A program made the translations under genes and the position numbers. Below the pieces are notes generated by a model that saw nothing but the letters and a program-made list of their open reading frames with translations, was not told where the DNA came from and ran no database searches. Below are positions 8,805 through 16,752 of a stretch of DNA of 35,111 nucleotides, in pieces. How positions within the stretch are numbered: the first letter of the stretch is position 1; every line of letters starts with the position of its first letter. Source of the DNA: Cryptosporangium minutisporangium (GTDB taxonomy: Bacteria; Actinomycetota; Actinomycetes; Mycobacteriales; Cryptosporangiaceae); NCBI RefSeq assembly GCF_039536245.1, contig NZ_BAAAYN010000024.1:131497-166607 (forward strand), in the 5' to 3' direction.

Positions 8805-9977
8805 CTATGCGCGCGCGATCACCTCGGTCAGTTCCGCGAACGCGGCGAGCGAATGGCCCGCCACGAAATCGTCCACAGAGGGCAGAACCGCCCGGATGCC
8901 GACCTGGACGGGTTCGTAACCGGACTTGCCCCGATGGGGGTTGACCCAGACGACGCGGTGCGCGATGCGGTGCAAGCGCGCCATCTGCTCGCCGAGCAGC
9001 GCGGCGTCACCCCGCTCCCAGCCGTCGGAGAACACGACGACGACCGCGCCGCGGGCCAGTCCGCGCCGGCCCCAGCGGTCCAGGAACACTTTGAGCGTCT
9101 CACCGAGCCGGGTGCCGCCGGACCAGTCCGGCACGGTCTGTCCCGCCGCGACGAGCGCCCGCTCGGGGTCGCGGGCGCTCAGGGCGCGGGTCAGGCGGGT
9201 GAGTCGGGTGCCGAGCGCGAACGTCTCCACGCCGGTCGTTCCCCTGCCCCGTGCGCCCTGCCCGATGCGGTGGGCCAGCCTCAGCAACGCGTCCGCGTAC
9301 GAGCTCATCGAGCCGGACACATCGACCAGCAGCACCACCGGACGCGGCCGCTGGGTGTGGCGGCGCCACTCGAGCGCCGCGGGCTCGCCCATCCGGCGGA
9401 GGCTGGCGCGCATGGTCCGAGAGGCGTCCAGTGTTCCTCGTCGCCAGGGCCGCTGGCGTCCGGACCGGCGCTGCGGCAGCCGCACCGACAACGTCCCGAA
9501 CAGGGCAGCGAGCCGCGCCTTCTCGTTCGCGGTCAGGGTGGCGATGTCGCGGTGCCGGAGCACCTCGGCCGCGCTCGCCCTCGCCTGCACGACGTCCTCG
9601 TCCGCGTCGCCGCTACCGCCGGTCTCCGACTCGGGCAGGATCGACGACGTCGTCTGGAGCGAGGGCGGCGACGACAGACGACGACGTGCGGGCCCGGCGC
9701 GGTGATCGAAGTACGCCTCGTAGACCTGGTCGTACCGATCCAGATCGGCCGGGGAGCCGCAGAGCGTCGCCTGGCCCGCGTGGTAGGCGGCCGTCGCGTC
9801 GTCCAGCCCGGCCATCGCCGCCGCTTCGAGGTAGGCCTGGGCACGGTCGTGGGTGACCGACACACCGGCCGCGCGGAGGGCGACCGTGAAGCCGAGCAGG
9901 ATCTCCTCCGCCTCGCGCACCGGTTCGCTCGTGGCCGCGCGGTCGACCGACTCTGCGATCCAGGAGCTTTCGGTCAC
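8805..9977 (-). CDS. coxE: VWA-domain protein, CoxE family
   Basis: This 390-aa protein has a C-terminal von Willebrand A domain with an intact MIDAS start DVSGSM (near residue 217) and later PDWSGGTRLGETL and VVFSDGWERGD. The N-terminal half is the CoxE/YehP-type helical region. CoxE proteins work with the CoxD AAA+ ATPase in maturing the metal centre of CO dehydrogenase-type enzymes. The open frame continues upstream to 10643, but the real start is GTG 9977, which overlaps the coxD stop as GTGA. The two genes are thus coupled, fitting the known MoxR-VWA pairing. Confidence 0.9.
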   Translation of the reverse strand: MTESSWIAESVDRAATSEPVREAEEILLGFTVALRAAGVSVTHDRAQAYLEAAAMAGLDDATAAYHAGQATLCGSPADLDRYDQVYEAYFDHRAGPARRRLSSPPSLQTTSSILPESETGGSGDADEDVVQARASAAEVLRHRDIATLTANEKARLAALFGTLSVRLPQRRSGRQRPWRRGTLDASRTMRASLRRMGEPAALEWRRHTQRPRPVVLLVDVSGSMSSYADALLRLAHRIGQGARGRGTTGVETFALGTRLTRLTRALSARDPERALVAAGQTVPDWSGGTRLGETLKVFLDRWGRRGLARGAVVVVFSDGWERGDAALLGEQMARLHRIAHRVVWVNPHRGKSGYEPVQVGIRAVLPSVDDFVAGHSLAAFAELTEVIARA

Positions 9978-10843
9978 GACGTGAGGATCCGGTCCAGGGC
10001 GTGCCGTACCTTCTCGGCGTCCTCCCGGTACTTGACCAGCGCACCGACGGTGCGCGCCGACGACTCCAGGTCGAGCCGCGCGACACCGAGCATGTGCAGG
10101 GCACGGGCCCAGTCGAGCGTCTCGGCTACGCCGGGCGGCTTCTGCAGGTCGACGTCGCGGAGCGCCTGCACCACGGTGACGACTTGCCGGTTCAGCTCGG
10201 CCGAGACCTCGGGGGCTCGCGAGCGGACGATCTCGATCTCCCGCTCCAGCCCGGGGTGGTCGATCCAGTGGTAGAGACAGCGCCGCTTCAGGGCGTCGTG
10301 CAGCTCGCGGGTGCGGTTGGAGGTGAGCAGCACGATCGGCGGCACCGCGGCGGAGACCGTGCCGAATTCCGGGATCGTCACCTGGTAGGTCGAGAGCACT
10401 TCGAGCAGGAACGCCTCGAATTCGTCGTCGGCGCGGTCGATCTCGTCGACGAGCAGGACCGCGGGCGCCTCCCGGAGCGCGGCCAGCACCGGCCGGGCCA
10501 GCAGGAAGCGCTCGTCGTAGAGGGACTTCTCGGCCTGCTCGGCGTCGACGCCGCCGGAGGCCTCCAGCGCCCTCAGGTGCAGGATCTGCCGGGCGAAGTC
10601 CCAGTCGTAGAGCGCCTGCGTGGCGTCGATGCCCTCGTAGCACTGCAGCCGGATCAACGGCAGGGCCATGGTCTGCGCGATCGCCTCGGCCAACGCGGTC
10701 TTGCCGGTACCGGGCTCGCCCTCCAGCAGCAGCGGGCGTCGCATCCCGAGCGCGAGGTAGGTCACCGTGGCCAGTGCGTCGTCACAGAGGTAGCCGGTCT
10801 CGCCGAGGCGTGCGGCGATGTCGGCAGCGGAACGGAACTCCAT
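9974..10843 (-). CDS. coxD: MoxR-family AAA+ ATPase, CoxD-like
   Basis: The 289-aa protein is a single AAA+ module of the MoxR/CoxD type. Walker A is GEPGTGKT at residues 42-49, Walker B VLLVDEID at 129-136, and sensor 1 is in IVLLTSNRTRELHDALKRRC. In Oligotropha, CoxD is needed to insert sulfur and copper into the Mo centre of CO dehydrogenase. Since the CoxL here is form II without the copper cysteine, the client reaction may be sulfuration or general remodelling only. It is the first gene of the minus-strand run, and its start is 99 nt from the divergent YheO-type gene. Confidence 0.9.
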   Translation of the reverse strand: MEFRSAADIAARLGETGYLCDDALATVTYLALGMRRPLLLEGEPGTGKTALAEAIAQTMALPLIRLQCYEGIDATQALYDWDFARQILHLRALEASGGVDAEQAEKSLYDERFLLARPVLAALREAPAVLLVDEIDRADDEFEAFLLEVLSTYQVTIPEFGTVSAAVPPIVLLTSNRTRELHDALKRRCLYHWIDHPGLEREIEIVRSRAPEVSAELNRQVVTVVQALRDVDLQKPPGVAETLDWARALHMLGVARLDLESSARTVGALVKYREDAEKVRHALDRILTS

Positions 10844-10849
10844 TCGACG

Positions 10850-10855
10850 AGGCTA
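10850..10855 (-). promoter_or_regulatory. candidate -10 box (TAGCCT) for leaderless coxD transcript
   Basis: On the minus strand TAGCCT matches TANNNT and is separated from the coxD ATG (10843) by 6 nt. No ribosome site precedes that ATG. This suggests a leaderless mRNA, but no convincing -35 is present. Confidence 0.35.
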
Positions 10856-10903
10856 CGCACACCCTCGTTGGCCCGCGGTTGGGACCGCCCTTGCACGGCC
10901 CGC

Positions 10904-10940
10904 CTGGACGAAGCGTCCAGCCCCTGGATAGTCTGTCCAG
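10904..10940. promoter_or_regulatory. two tandem 17-bp palindromes overlapping the YheO-type promoter
   Basis: CTGGACGAAGCGTCCAG (10904-10920) and CTGGATAGTCTGTCCAG (10924-10940) share the form CTGGA-N7-TCCAG. Their centres are 20 bp apart, about two helical turns, so two dimers could bind side by side on one face of the DNA. The first covers a -35-like TGGACG (10905-10910); the second contains the -10 box TAGTCT (10929-10934), 18 bp downstream. GTG 10942 follows the -10 by 7 nt, so the transcript is probably leaderless and directly repressible. The likely binder is the adjacent YheO-type regulator; the site could also affect coxD, 61 bp away. Confidence 0.6.
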
Positions 10941-10941
10941 C

Positions 10942-11541
10942 GTGACGCCTTCCTGGCTGGCGCCGTACGCACCGGTGTGCGCGGCGATCGCGGCCCTCCT
11001 CGACCCGCACGGCGAGGTCGCCGTCCACGACTTGGCCACCGAGCGGATCGCCGCGCTGTGGAACCCCCTCTCCGGACGCGCGATCGGCGACGACTCCCTG
11101 CTCGACGAACTGCCGGTCGCGCCCGGCGACGCCCCGGTGATCGGCCCCTACGAGAAGGTGCTGCCGGACGGACGGCGCTGCACCTCGGTCAGTGCGGTGC
11201 TGCGCGACACGGCCGGTGAGCCGCGGGCGCTGCTCTGCGTCAACCTCGACCGTTCCGACCTCGACCGGATCGCCGCGCTGTCCGGCGCGCTGTTCGCCGC
11301 CACGCAGCCCCGCCCACCGGCCCTGTTCGACCGCGATTGGCGCGAGCAGATCGCGCTGCGTGTCCACGAGTTCCGCCGCACCCACCCGGAGCCACTCGAC
11401 CGCGACGCCCGCCGGGACTTGATCGCCCAGCTGGACCGCGAAGGGCTGTTCGCGGTCCGGCGCTCCGCCGACCTGGCCGCCGAGGCGCTCGGCGTGTCCC
11501 GGGCCACCGTGTACGCACTGCTCAAGGAGGTCCGCGCGTGA
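10942..11541 (+). CDS. YheO/DauR-type PAS-like transcriptional regulator
   Basis: The 199-aa protein has an N-terminal YheO-type PAS-like ligand domain (about 1-115: LLDPHGEVAVHDLATERIAA, then GRRCTSVSAVLRD and LCVNLDRSDL) and a C-terminal helix-turn-helix (about 155-195: AAEALGVSRATVYALLKEVR). Relatives include E. coli YheO and DauR, a repressor of D-arginine catabolism in Pseudomonas. GTG 10942 is chosen because it lies 7 nt after a TANNNT box and the family fold starts there; the open frame itself reaches back to 10774. It overlaps the next gene, an aminotransferase, as GTGA, so regulator and enzyme form one operon. The effector may be the amino acid handled by that enzyme (inference). Confidence 0.85.
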   Translation: MTPSWLAPYAPVCAAIAALLDPHGEVAVHDLATERIAALWNPLSGRAIGDDSLLDELPVAPGDAPVIGPYEKVLPDGRRCTSVSAVLRDTAGEPRALLCVNLDRSDLDRIAALSGALFAATQPRPPALFDRDWREQIALRVHEFRRTHPEPLDRDARRDLIAQLDREGLFAVRRSADLAAEALGVSRATVYALLKEVRA

Positions 11542-12665
11542 GAATGCCCGATTTCAAGCTCGAAGCGCACTTCTCCCGCTGGGAGTTCGCCGCCCGCTAT
11601 CACCTGACCGCGTCGGACGCCCAGACGCTCACCGTCGGTGAACTGCTCGCGCTCGGTACCGACGCCGACCGCGAGCGGTTCATGGCGCTCCCCCTCGGTT
11701 ACGTCGAGACGTGGGGCACCGACGAGCTGCGCGCGGCGATCGCCGGCACGTACACCCGGTGCGCGCCCGACGACGTGCTGGCGTTCGCCGGCGCCGAGGA
11801 AGCCCTGTTCTGGCTGATGCAGGTGCTGGTCGGTCCGGGCGACCACGCGGTGGTCACGGTCCCGAACTACCAGGCGATGGAGACCGTGCCGCTGGTGGCG
11901 GGTGCCGAGGTGACCGGCGTCCTGCTCGACGAGCACGACGGGTGGCGGCTGGACCTGGACGCCGTCCGCGCCGCCCTGCGTCCGAACACCCGGGTGGTCG
12001 CGGTCAACTTCCCGAACAACCCCACCGGCGCGATGCCCGACGCGGCCACCTGGCAGGCCCTGGTGGAGCTCTGCGCCGAGCACGGGGCGCGGCTGGTCTC
12101 CGACGAGGTGTACCGCGGCGTCGAGCTCGACCCCTCGCTGCGGCTTCCCCAGGCCGCCGACCTCAGCCCGACCGCGGTCTCGCTCAACGTTCTGTCGAAG
12201 TCCTACGGGCTGCCCGGCCTGCGCATCGGCTGGGTCGCCTGCCGCGACCACGCCCTCCTGGAGACGCTGGAACGGCACAAGCACTACACGTCGATCTGCA
12301 ACGCCGGGCCGAGTGAGCTGCTGGCCGCGGTCGCGCTCCGAGCCGGCGAGACCGTCCGAGCCCGCAACCGCGCGATCATCGCGGAGAACCTGCCGCAGTT
12401 CGACGCGTTCTTCGCCGCGCACGCCGACCGGTTCGACTGGGCACGCCCGGACGGGGGCTGCGTGGCCTTTCCCCGCTACCGCGGCCCGGACGGCGTCGAA
12501 ACGTTCTGCCGGGAGCTGGTCGAGACCACCGGAGTGCTGCTGCTGCCGGCGTCGGTCTACGCCTCCGCGCTGGCTCCGGTCCCCGCCGATCGCTTCCGCA
12601 TCGGGGTCGGCCGCCGCGATCCCGGTCCCGCCCTGGAGGCGTTCGACGCGTTCCTCCGACGCTAG
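11538..12665 (+). CDS. PLP-dependent class I/II aminotransferase
   Basis: The 375-aa protein is a fold-type I PLP enzyme. NFPNNPTG (near residue 157) is the PLP/substrate loop, SDEVYRGVE carries the pyridine-N Asp, and the Schiff-base lysine is in LSKSYGLPGLRIGW (Lys near 221). The C terminus (RFRIGVGRRD) provides the carboxylate-binding arginine. The start GTG 11538 sits 7 nt after AAGGAGG; ATG 11544, two codons on, is less well spaced. Similar short aminotransferases act on amino acids or in capreomycidine-type cyclisation, so substrate cannot be assigned. Coupling to a YheO/DauR-type regulator hints at catabolism of a specific, perhaps D- or basic, amino acid. Confidence 0.87.
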   Translation: MRMPDFKLEAHFSRWEFAARYHLTASDAQTLTVGELLALGTDADRERFMALPLGYVETWGTDELRAAIAGTYTRCAPDDVLAFAGAEEALFWLMQVLVGPGDHAVVTVPNYQAMETVPLVAGAEVTGVLLDEHDGWRLDLDAVRAALRPNTRVVAVNFPNNPTGAMPDAATWQALVELCAEHGARLVSDEVYRGVELDPSLRLPQAADLSPTAVSLNVLSKSYGLPGLRIGWVACRDHALLETLERHKHYTSICNAGPSELLAAVALRAGETVRARNRAIIAENLPQFDAFFAAHADRFDWARPDGGCVAFPRYRGPDGVETFCRELVETTGVLLLPASVYASALAPVPADRFRIGVGRRDPGPALEAFDAFLRR

Positions 12666-12709
12666 GCAGGCCCAGCTGCGGCGGGACGGACCGATGGTGC
12701 GGGTGTGTC

Positions 12710-12715
12710 GATAAT
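12710..12715 (+). promoter_or_regulatory. candidate -10 box (GATAAT) for lipoprotein gene
   Basis: GATAAT differs from TATAAT at one position and ends 5 nt before ATG 12721, with no ribosome site in between. A leaderless transcript is likely. No clear -35 is seen. Confidence 0.35.
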
Positions 12716-12720
12716 GGCCC

Positions 12721-13698
12721 ATGCGGCGACTCCTCCTCCTCGGTCTGGTCGTGCTCACGGCGCTGGTGAACGGATGCACGTCCGGCGGGAAGGACGACCC
12801 CGGCGACGAGAGCAACGCGCTCGTACGTGCGCTGGAGCGGATTTCGGCGAGCGACACGACCCGGCAGCAGATCACGTTCGACGACACCGCCGCGCTCACC
12901 GAACTGAGCGACGACGCCGACCCGGCCGTCGGGTTCGGAGGCCTCGTACTGGCCGGATCGCCGGCACTGTCCGGGGACCTCAAGACCGTCGAGAAGACCA
13001 CGGGGCTGCGGCCCCGCTCGGCCTCGTTCACGATCAGCGCCGGGCGGACCCCGGCCGTCGTCGCCGTCGTCGCCGGCGGGCAGAACGCGGACGACGTCGA
13101 GAAGACGTTGACCGCCTCCGGCTGGAAGGCCGACGGGGACCAACTGGTGGCGTCCCCGGACGGATCGGTCTCCGACGGCACCACGCTCCCGATCCACCTG
13201 GCGCGGGTGCGCGCCGACGGCAGCGACGTCGTCTACGCCGGGAACGGCGCCCGCGTGTCCGACGTCGGGCGGAGCGGCAGCGCACGGGCGGACGGCGACA
13301 CGCTCGCCGACGACCGACGCGTCGCGGCGCTCGCCGACTGCCTGGGGGACGTCGTCGCGGCCACCTTCGTCGTCGGGCAGCAGCAGGGCAGCCCGACGAT
13401 GGTGGCGGTCGGCGTCCGCCGGCCGAAGACCGGCGACGACACTCCGCGAGCGGTGACCTGCACCGCCTGGTCGACGTCCGCGGCGGCCGACGCGTACACC
13501 ACCGACCTGCGCGACGCCCTGGCGCGCGGCACCACCGCGAGTAGCAGGCGGCCCTACGCCGAGCTGCTGAAGTCCGCGACCGTGCAGGAGATCGGCGGCG
13601 ACGAGCACGTCGTCGGATGGCAGGCCGAAACACCGACGAGCGCCGTGCTGATCCTGCAGATGGCCTGGCGCAACGAGCTGCCTGCTCTCGTCGCCTGA
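12721..13698 (+). CDS. predicted lipoprotein of unknown function
   Basis: The 325-aa protein starts with a basic n-region (MRR), a hydrophobic stretch and a lipobox-like LVNGC with Cys at residue 19, so it is probably a surface-anchored lipoprotein facing outward. After a Gly/Asp-rich spacer the mature part is acidic with alternating alpha/beta character (SFTISAGRTPAVVAVVAGG ... DDVEKTLTASGWKADGD). This resembles a tandem repeat of small alpha/beta units but is not a family I can name. The Asn at -2 makes the lipobox slightly unusual. It stands alone with its own likely leaderless promoter and ends 7 nt from the convergent acyl-CoA dehydrogenase gene, with no visible terminator between them. 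Confidence 0.75.
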   Translation: MRRLLLLGLVVLTALVNGCTSGGKDDPGDESNALVRALERISASDTTRQQITFDDTAALTELSDDADPAVGFGGLVLAGSPALSGDLKTVEKTTGLRPRSASFTISAGRTPAVVAVVAGGQNADDVEKTLTASGWKADGDQLVASPDGSVSDGTTLPIHLARVRADGSDVVYAGNGARVSDVGRSGSARADGDTLADDRRVAALADCLGDVVAATFVVGQQQGSPTMVAVGVRRPKTGDDTPRAVTCTAWSTSAAADAYTTDLRDALARGTTASSRRPYAELLKSATVQEIGGDEHVVGWQAETPTSAVLILQMAWRNELPALVA

Positions 13699-13705
13699 GC
13701 GAGCG

Positions 13706-14863
13706 TCAGTGGTCGAGCCGTCCGCGCTTGACGAGCTGGGCCGCGATCACGTTGCGCTGGATCTCGTTGGTGCCCTCACCGACGATCATCAGCGGCGCGT
13801 CCCGGAAGTACCGCTCGACGTCGAACTCGGTCGAGTAACCGTAACCACCGTGGATCCGCACCGCGTTCAGCGCGATCTCCATCGCGGTCTCCGACGCGAA
13901 CAGCTTCGCCATCCCCGCCTCCAGGTCGCACCGCTCCCCGGACTGCGCCTTCTCGGCCGCGTACAGGATCAGCTGCCGGGCGGCGGTGAGCTTCGTCGCC
14001 ATGTCGGCCAGGTAGTTCCCGATCGACTGGTGCTGCCAGATCGGCTTGCCGAACGACTCCCGCGTCTGGGCGTACCGCAGCGCGTCGTCGAACGCGGCTT
14101 GCCCGACGCCCAACGCGCGTGCCGCCACCTGGATCCGGCCCGTCTCGAGGCCCTTCATCATCTGGGCGAACCCGTGGCCGGGCTCCGCGCCCAGCACCGC
14201 GTCGGCCGGGACGCGCAGCCCGTCGAAGGTCAGCTCGCAGGCCTCCACGCCCTTGTACCCCAGCTTCGGCAGGTCCCTGCTGACGACGAGCCCCGGCCCG
14301 TGCTCCACCAGCAGCACGGAGATGCCCGTGTGTCTCGGCCGGGCGGCCGGGTCGGTCTTGCACAGCAGCGCGATCAGCCCGGAGCGTCGTGCGTTGGAGA
14401 TCCAGGTCTTGGACCCGTCGATCACGTACTCGTCGCCCTCGCGCCGGGCGATCGTGGCCATGTTCTGCAGGTCCGACCCGCCGCCGGGTTCGGTGAGCGC
14501 CATCGTGGCCCGCAGCTCGCCGGTGGCCATCCGCGGGAGGTACCGGTCCCGCTGGTCCGGCGTGCCGTACTCCAGCAGTAGCTTGGCGACGACGGTGTGC
14601 CCGCCCATCGCGCCGGCGAGCGACATCCAGCCCCGGGCCAGTTCGGCGGTGACCAGCGCGTAGCAGGGCATGGTGACCGGTGCGTCACCCCACGGCTGCG
14701 GGATCGCCAGCCCGTAGATCCCGAGCTGCTTCATCTGCGCGACGAGGCCCTCGGGGTAGGTGTTCGCGTGCTCCAGCTCGCGGACGACCGGCCTGACCTC
14801 GCGGTCGACGAACTCGCGCACCGTGTCCACGATGGCGCGCTCCTCGGCGTCGAGCGCGCTCAC
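13706..14863 (-). CDS. acyl-CoA dehydrogenase
   Basis: The 385-aa flavoenzyme has the full acyl-CoA dehydrogenase layout: an N-terminal helical domain, the FAD-contacting MALTEPGGGSDLQNM, the second strand motif DGSKTWISNA, and the C-terminal helical domain with RIHGGYGYSTEF and VGEGTNEIQRNVIA. The Glu in GEGTNEIQ is the likely catalytic base. It oxidises an acyl-CoA at the alpha-beta bond. The open frame continues far upstream to 15826, but the start is GTG 14863, overlapping the stop of the hydratase gene as GTGA and followed by SALDAEERAIVDTV, the normal start of the fold. Paired with a hydratase, it probably serves degradation of one specific acyl-CoA; the substrate is unknown. Confidence 0.92.
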   Translation of the reverse strand: MSALDAEERAIVDTVREFVDREVRPVVRELEHANTYPEGLVAQMKQLGIYGLAIPQPWGDAPVTMPCYALVTAELARGWMSLAGAMGGHTVVAKLLLEYGTPDQRDRYLPRMATGELRATMALTEPGGGSDLQNMATIARREGDEYVIDGSKTWISNARRSGLIALLCKTDPAARPRHTGISVLLVEHGPGLVVSRDLPKLGYKGVEACELTFDGLRVPADAVLGAEPGHGFAQMMKGLETGRIQVAARALGVGQAAFDDALRYAQTRESFGKPIWQHQSIGNYLADMATKLTAARQLILYAAEKAQSGERCDLEAGMAKLFASETAMEIALNAVRIHGGYGYSTEFDVERYFRDAPLMIVGEGTNEIQRNVIAAQLVKRGRLDH

Positions 14864-15711
14864 CCGGTCTCCAGTTCGACGGTCGCGGTCAGCGAGGGTC
14901 CGGTGCCGACGGCCACCTCGACACGGTTCTCGGACGGGATTCCGACCGCGACGATGCGGGTGGGCACGAACATGGGGCGGAGGATCCGGTAGGAGAACCG
15001 GCCGACCCGGCGGTCCGGGGCGTTCCGGCGCGGCAGCTCCAGCGCCAGCAACGCCATCAGCGGCCCGTGCACGACCAGGTCCGGGTAGCCCTCGACCTCG
15101 GTCGCGTACGGCCGGTCGTAATGGATGCGGTGACCGTTGTAGGTCAGCGCGCTGAACCGGGCGAGCAGAACCGGATCGGTAGCGACCTCTAGCGTCCAGT
15201 CGCCCGCGGGCTCGTCGGCAGCCGGTCGGTTCGATGTCCGGCCGGGATCGCCCGAGCGGTAGACGATGTCCTGCTCCTCGACCGCCACCTGCCGACCGTC
15301 CACGGTGAGCTCGGACCGCACGGTCACGAACGCCAGCTCCCCGCTCCGGCCGGACTTCACCGCGACCTCCGACACCCGGGCCCGGGACGACAGGTTCGCG
15401 CCGTACTCGATCGGAGCCCGCTGCTCGAAGCGGCCCCCGGCCCACATCCGCCGTCGATCGGGTATCGGCGGCAGGAAGGCGCCCTCGGTCGGGTGCCCGT
15501 CGTCGCCGAGCGCGGACTGCGCCGGGTGGTCGAGCAGCGTGAACCAGTGCCACAGCGGAGGGAGTTGCCCGCCCGGCGTCGGATCGGCCACGTCGAGCAG
15601 GGCGGCGAACGCGGCGCTGGGCCACGGATCCACCCGCCGGGACACCTCGACGAGCTCCGGCTGCCAGTCCGCGACCGCACGCGCCAGCGCGCTCGTCCCG
15701 CCGCCACTCAT
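14860..15711 (-). CDS. MaoC/HTD2-type hydratase (mesaconyl-C4-CoA hydratase-like)
   Basis: The 283-aa protein has the double-hotdog layout of the HTD2/FAS1-like dehydratase group. The N-terminal half contains LPPLWHWFTLLDH and LPPIPDRRRMWAGG, typical of mesaconyl-C4-CoA or 3-methylfumaryl-CoA hydratases. The C-terminal half contains FSALTYNGHRIHYDRPYA and DLVVHGPLMALLALE, with the conserved hydratase Tyr/His region. It hydrates an enoyl-CoA. It is upstream of and coupled to the acyl-CoA dehydrogenase, so the two could act in sequence on a branched or dicarboxylic acyl-CoA. ATG 15711 overlaps a tiny upstream frame (AEPVDAVAELLAG, closed by a TAG) as ATGA. That frame may be the remnant of a lost upstream partner gene. 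Confidence 0.82.
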   Translation of the reverse strand: MSGGGTSALARAVADWQPELVEVSRRVDPWPSAAFAALLDVADPTPGGQLPPLWHWFTLLDHPAQSALGDDGHPTEGAFLPPIPDRRRMWAGGRFEQRAPIEYGANLSSRARVSEVAVKSGRSGELAFVTVRSELTVDGRQVAVEEQDIVYRSGDPGRTSNRPAADEPAGDWTLEVATDPVLLARFSALTYNGHRIHYDRPYATEVEGYPDLVVHGPLMALLALELPRRNAPDRRVGRFSYRILRPMFVPTRIVAVGIPSENRVEVAVGTGPSLTATVELETG

Positions 15712-15854
15712 CCGGCCAGCAGTTCCGCCACGGCGTCCACGGGCTCAGCCTAGACGCCGGCACCTGGCAAGAGCCCGTCAGCGCCGCAACCGGCACCGGC
15801 CGAGCCTCGTGTCGGGTTAGCGGCAAGGTATGGGCTACGGAGCGGAATCAAATT

Positions 15855-15860
15855 TAAGCT
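15855..15860 (+). promoter_or_regulatory. candidate -10 box (TAAGCT) before the CIS-head regulator
   Basis: The stretch 15848-15860 (TCAAATTTAAGCT) is the most AT-rich in the 192-bp gap between the divergent hydratase and regulator genes. TAAGCT matches TANNNT, which would give a 5' leader of roughly 35-40 nt before GTG 15904, long enough for its strong ribosome site. No -35 is clear. Confidence 0.35.
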
Positions 15861-15903
15861 GTTGGTCCGAAACTCACACAGGCGCCCGGGGGAAGGGGTG
15901 CTC

Positions 15904-16671
15904 GTGACCCGCTCGGATCCACCAGTTCGCCGGCCCGGCCCGCCGCTGCCCGGCGCGTCCGACCGACCCCCGGCGAACGAGCGACGCCGGGATCACGAGC
16001 TGGCCGCCCTGCAACTGCTCGTCGTCGACGGCGTCCGGCTCTACCGGGAGGGCCTCGCGGTCGTACTGGCCCGGGAACACGGCGTGGGCCGGGTGCTCAC
16101 CGCGCACGACGCCTGCTCGGCCGCCGACGAGCTGCGTGAGCACCAGCCGGACGTCGTCCTGATCAACGTCGCGGACGGCAACCACGATCTCGTCCGCGCC
16201 GTCCGGGCGTCGGCGCCGGACACCGCGATCGTCGTCGTCGGTGTGTCCGAGTCGGAGAAGGACGTCGTCGCCTGCGCCGAGGCGGGCGTCGCCGGATACC
16301 TGTTGCGCACCGAGCCGATGGAGCACCTGCTCCGGGTGATGCGGTCGGTGCTGGCCGGCGAGACGCTGTGCTCGCCCCGGACCACGGCGCTGCTGCTCCG
16401 CCGGGTCCAGGCGTTGGCGGCGCGGCAGGTACCGGGCCGGCGCGCGGTGCCGGCCCTCACCGCCCGCGAGGAGGATGTCCTCGATCTGCTCGATGTGGGC
16501 CTTTCGAACCAGGAGATCGGCGACCGGCTCGGCATCACGGTCCGCACGGTGAAGAACCACGTACACAACATCCTGGAGAAAGTCGGGGCTCGGCGCCGCG
16601 GCGAGGCGGTGGCGGCGTACCGCAGGAGTCGCGTCGTCGGTTCCGCGGATCCGGCGGGGCGCCGGACCTGA
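15904..16671 (+). CDS. atypical NarL/LuxR-family response regulator with degenerate receiver
   Basis: The 255-aa protein has a charged N-terminal extension (1-35), a receiver-like domain (36-150) and a C-terminal LuxR HTH (about 185-245: LTAREEDVLDLLDVGLSNQEIGDRL, then TVRTVKNHVHNIL). The receiver has lost key residues. The acidic pair is D42-G43 rather than DD, the phospho-acceptor position in DVVLIN is Asn 88, and the conserved Lys after GYLL is Arg 135. It therefore probably acts without phosphorylation, through another ligand, partner or transcription level. Start options are TTG 15862, GTG 15898 and GTG 15904; 15904 is preferred because GGGGGAAGGGG lies just upstream. No histidine kinase is adjacent. 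As the first gene ahead of the CIS cluster and on the same strand, it is the best candidate regulator of the cluster (inference). Confidence 0.82.
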   Translation: MTRSDPPVRRPGPPLPGASDRPPANERRRDHELAALQLLVVDGVRLYREGLAVVLAREHGVGRVLTAHDACSAADELREHQPDVVLINVADGNHDLVRAVRASAPDTAIVVVGVSESEKDVVACAEAGVAGYLLRTEPMEHLLRVMRSVLAGETLCSPRTTALLLRRVQALAARQVPGRRAVPALTAREEDVLDLLDVGLSNQEIGDRLGITVRTVKNHVHNILEKVGARRRGEAVAAYRRSRVVGSADPAGRRT

Positions 16672-16701
16672 CGGACGGCATGAGGTCCTAGTACCCGCGC
16701 C

Positions 16702-16724
16702 GACCCGGACCGGTCCCTCGGGTC
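16702..16724. repeat. imperfect hairpin in the spacer after the regulator gene
   Basis: GACCCG (16702-16707) and CGGGTC (16719-16724) are perfect 6-bp arms around an 11-nt loop that itself contains the palindrome GGACCGGTCC. The 81-bp spacer also has two similar direct copies, GGTCCTAGTACCC (16684-16696) and GGTCCTTACCC (16721-16731). There is no T-run, so a classical terminator is not supported; an operator or attenuating hairpin is possible. Confidence 0.25.
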
Positions 16725-16752
16725 CTTACCCGGCTCCGGCGCCGCCGTCACA

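Noticed and set aside
11148-13184. Minus-strand frame (678 codons) across the aminotransferase and lipoprotein genes
   Set aside because: It spans two well-supported plus-strand genes and their promoter, and its product is low-complexity shadow sequence.
13706-15826. Acyl-CoA dehydrogenase as a 706-aa protein with an N-terminal extension
   Set aside because: The extension is translated out of frame across the hydratase gene and is Arg/Gly-rich; GTG 14863 with a 4-nt overlap is the natural start.
15904-16671. Ordinary two-component response regulator
   Set aside because: The phospho-acceptor position is Asn and two other conserved receiver residues are changed; no histidine kinase gene is adjacent.
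16672-16752. Intrinsic terminator after the NarL-type regulator
   Set aside because: A hairpin is possible but there is no T-rich run, and the downstream genes follow closely on the same strand.
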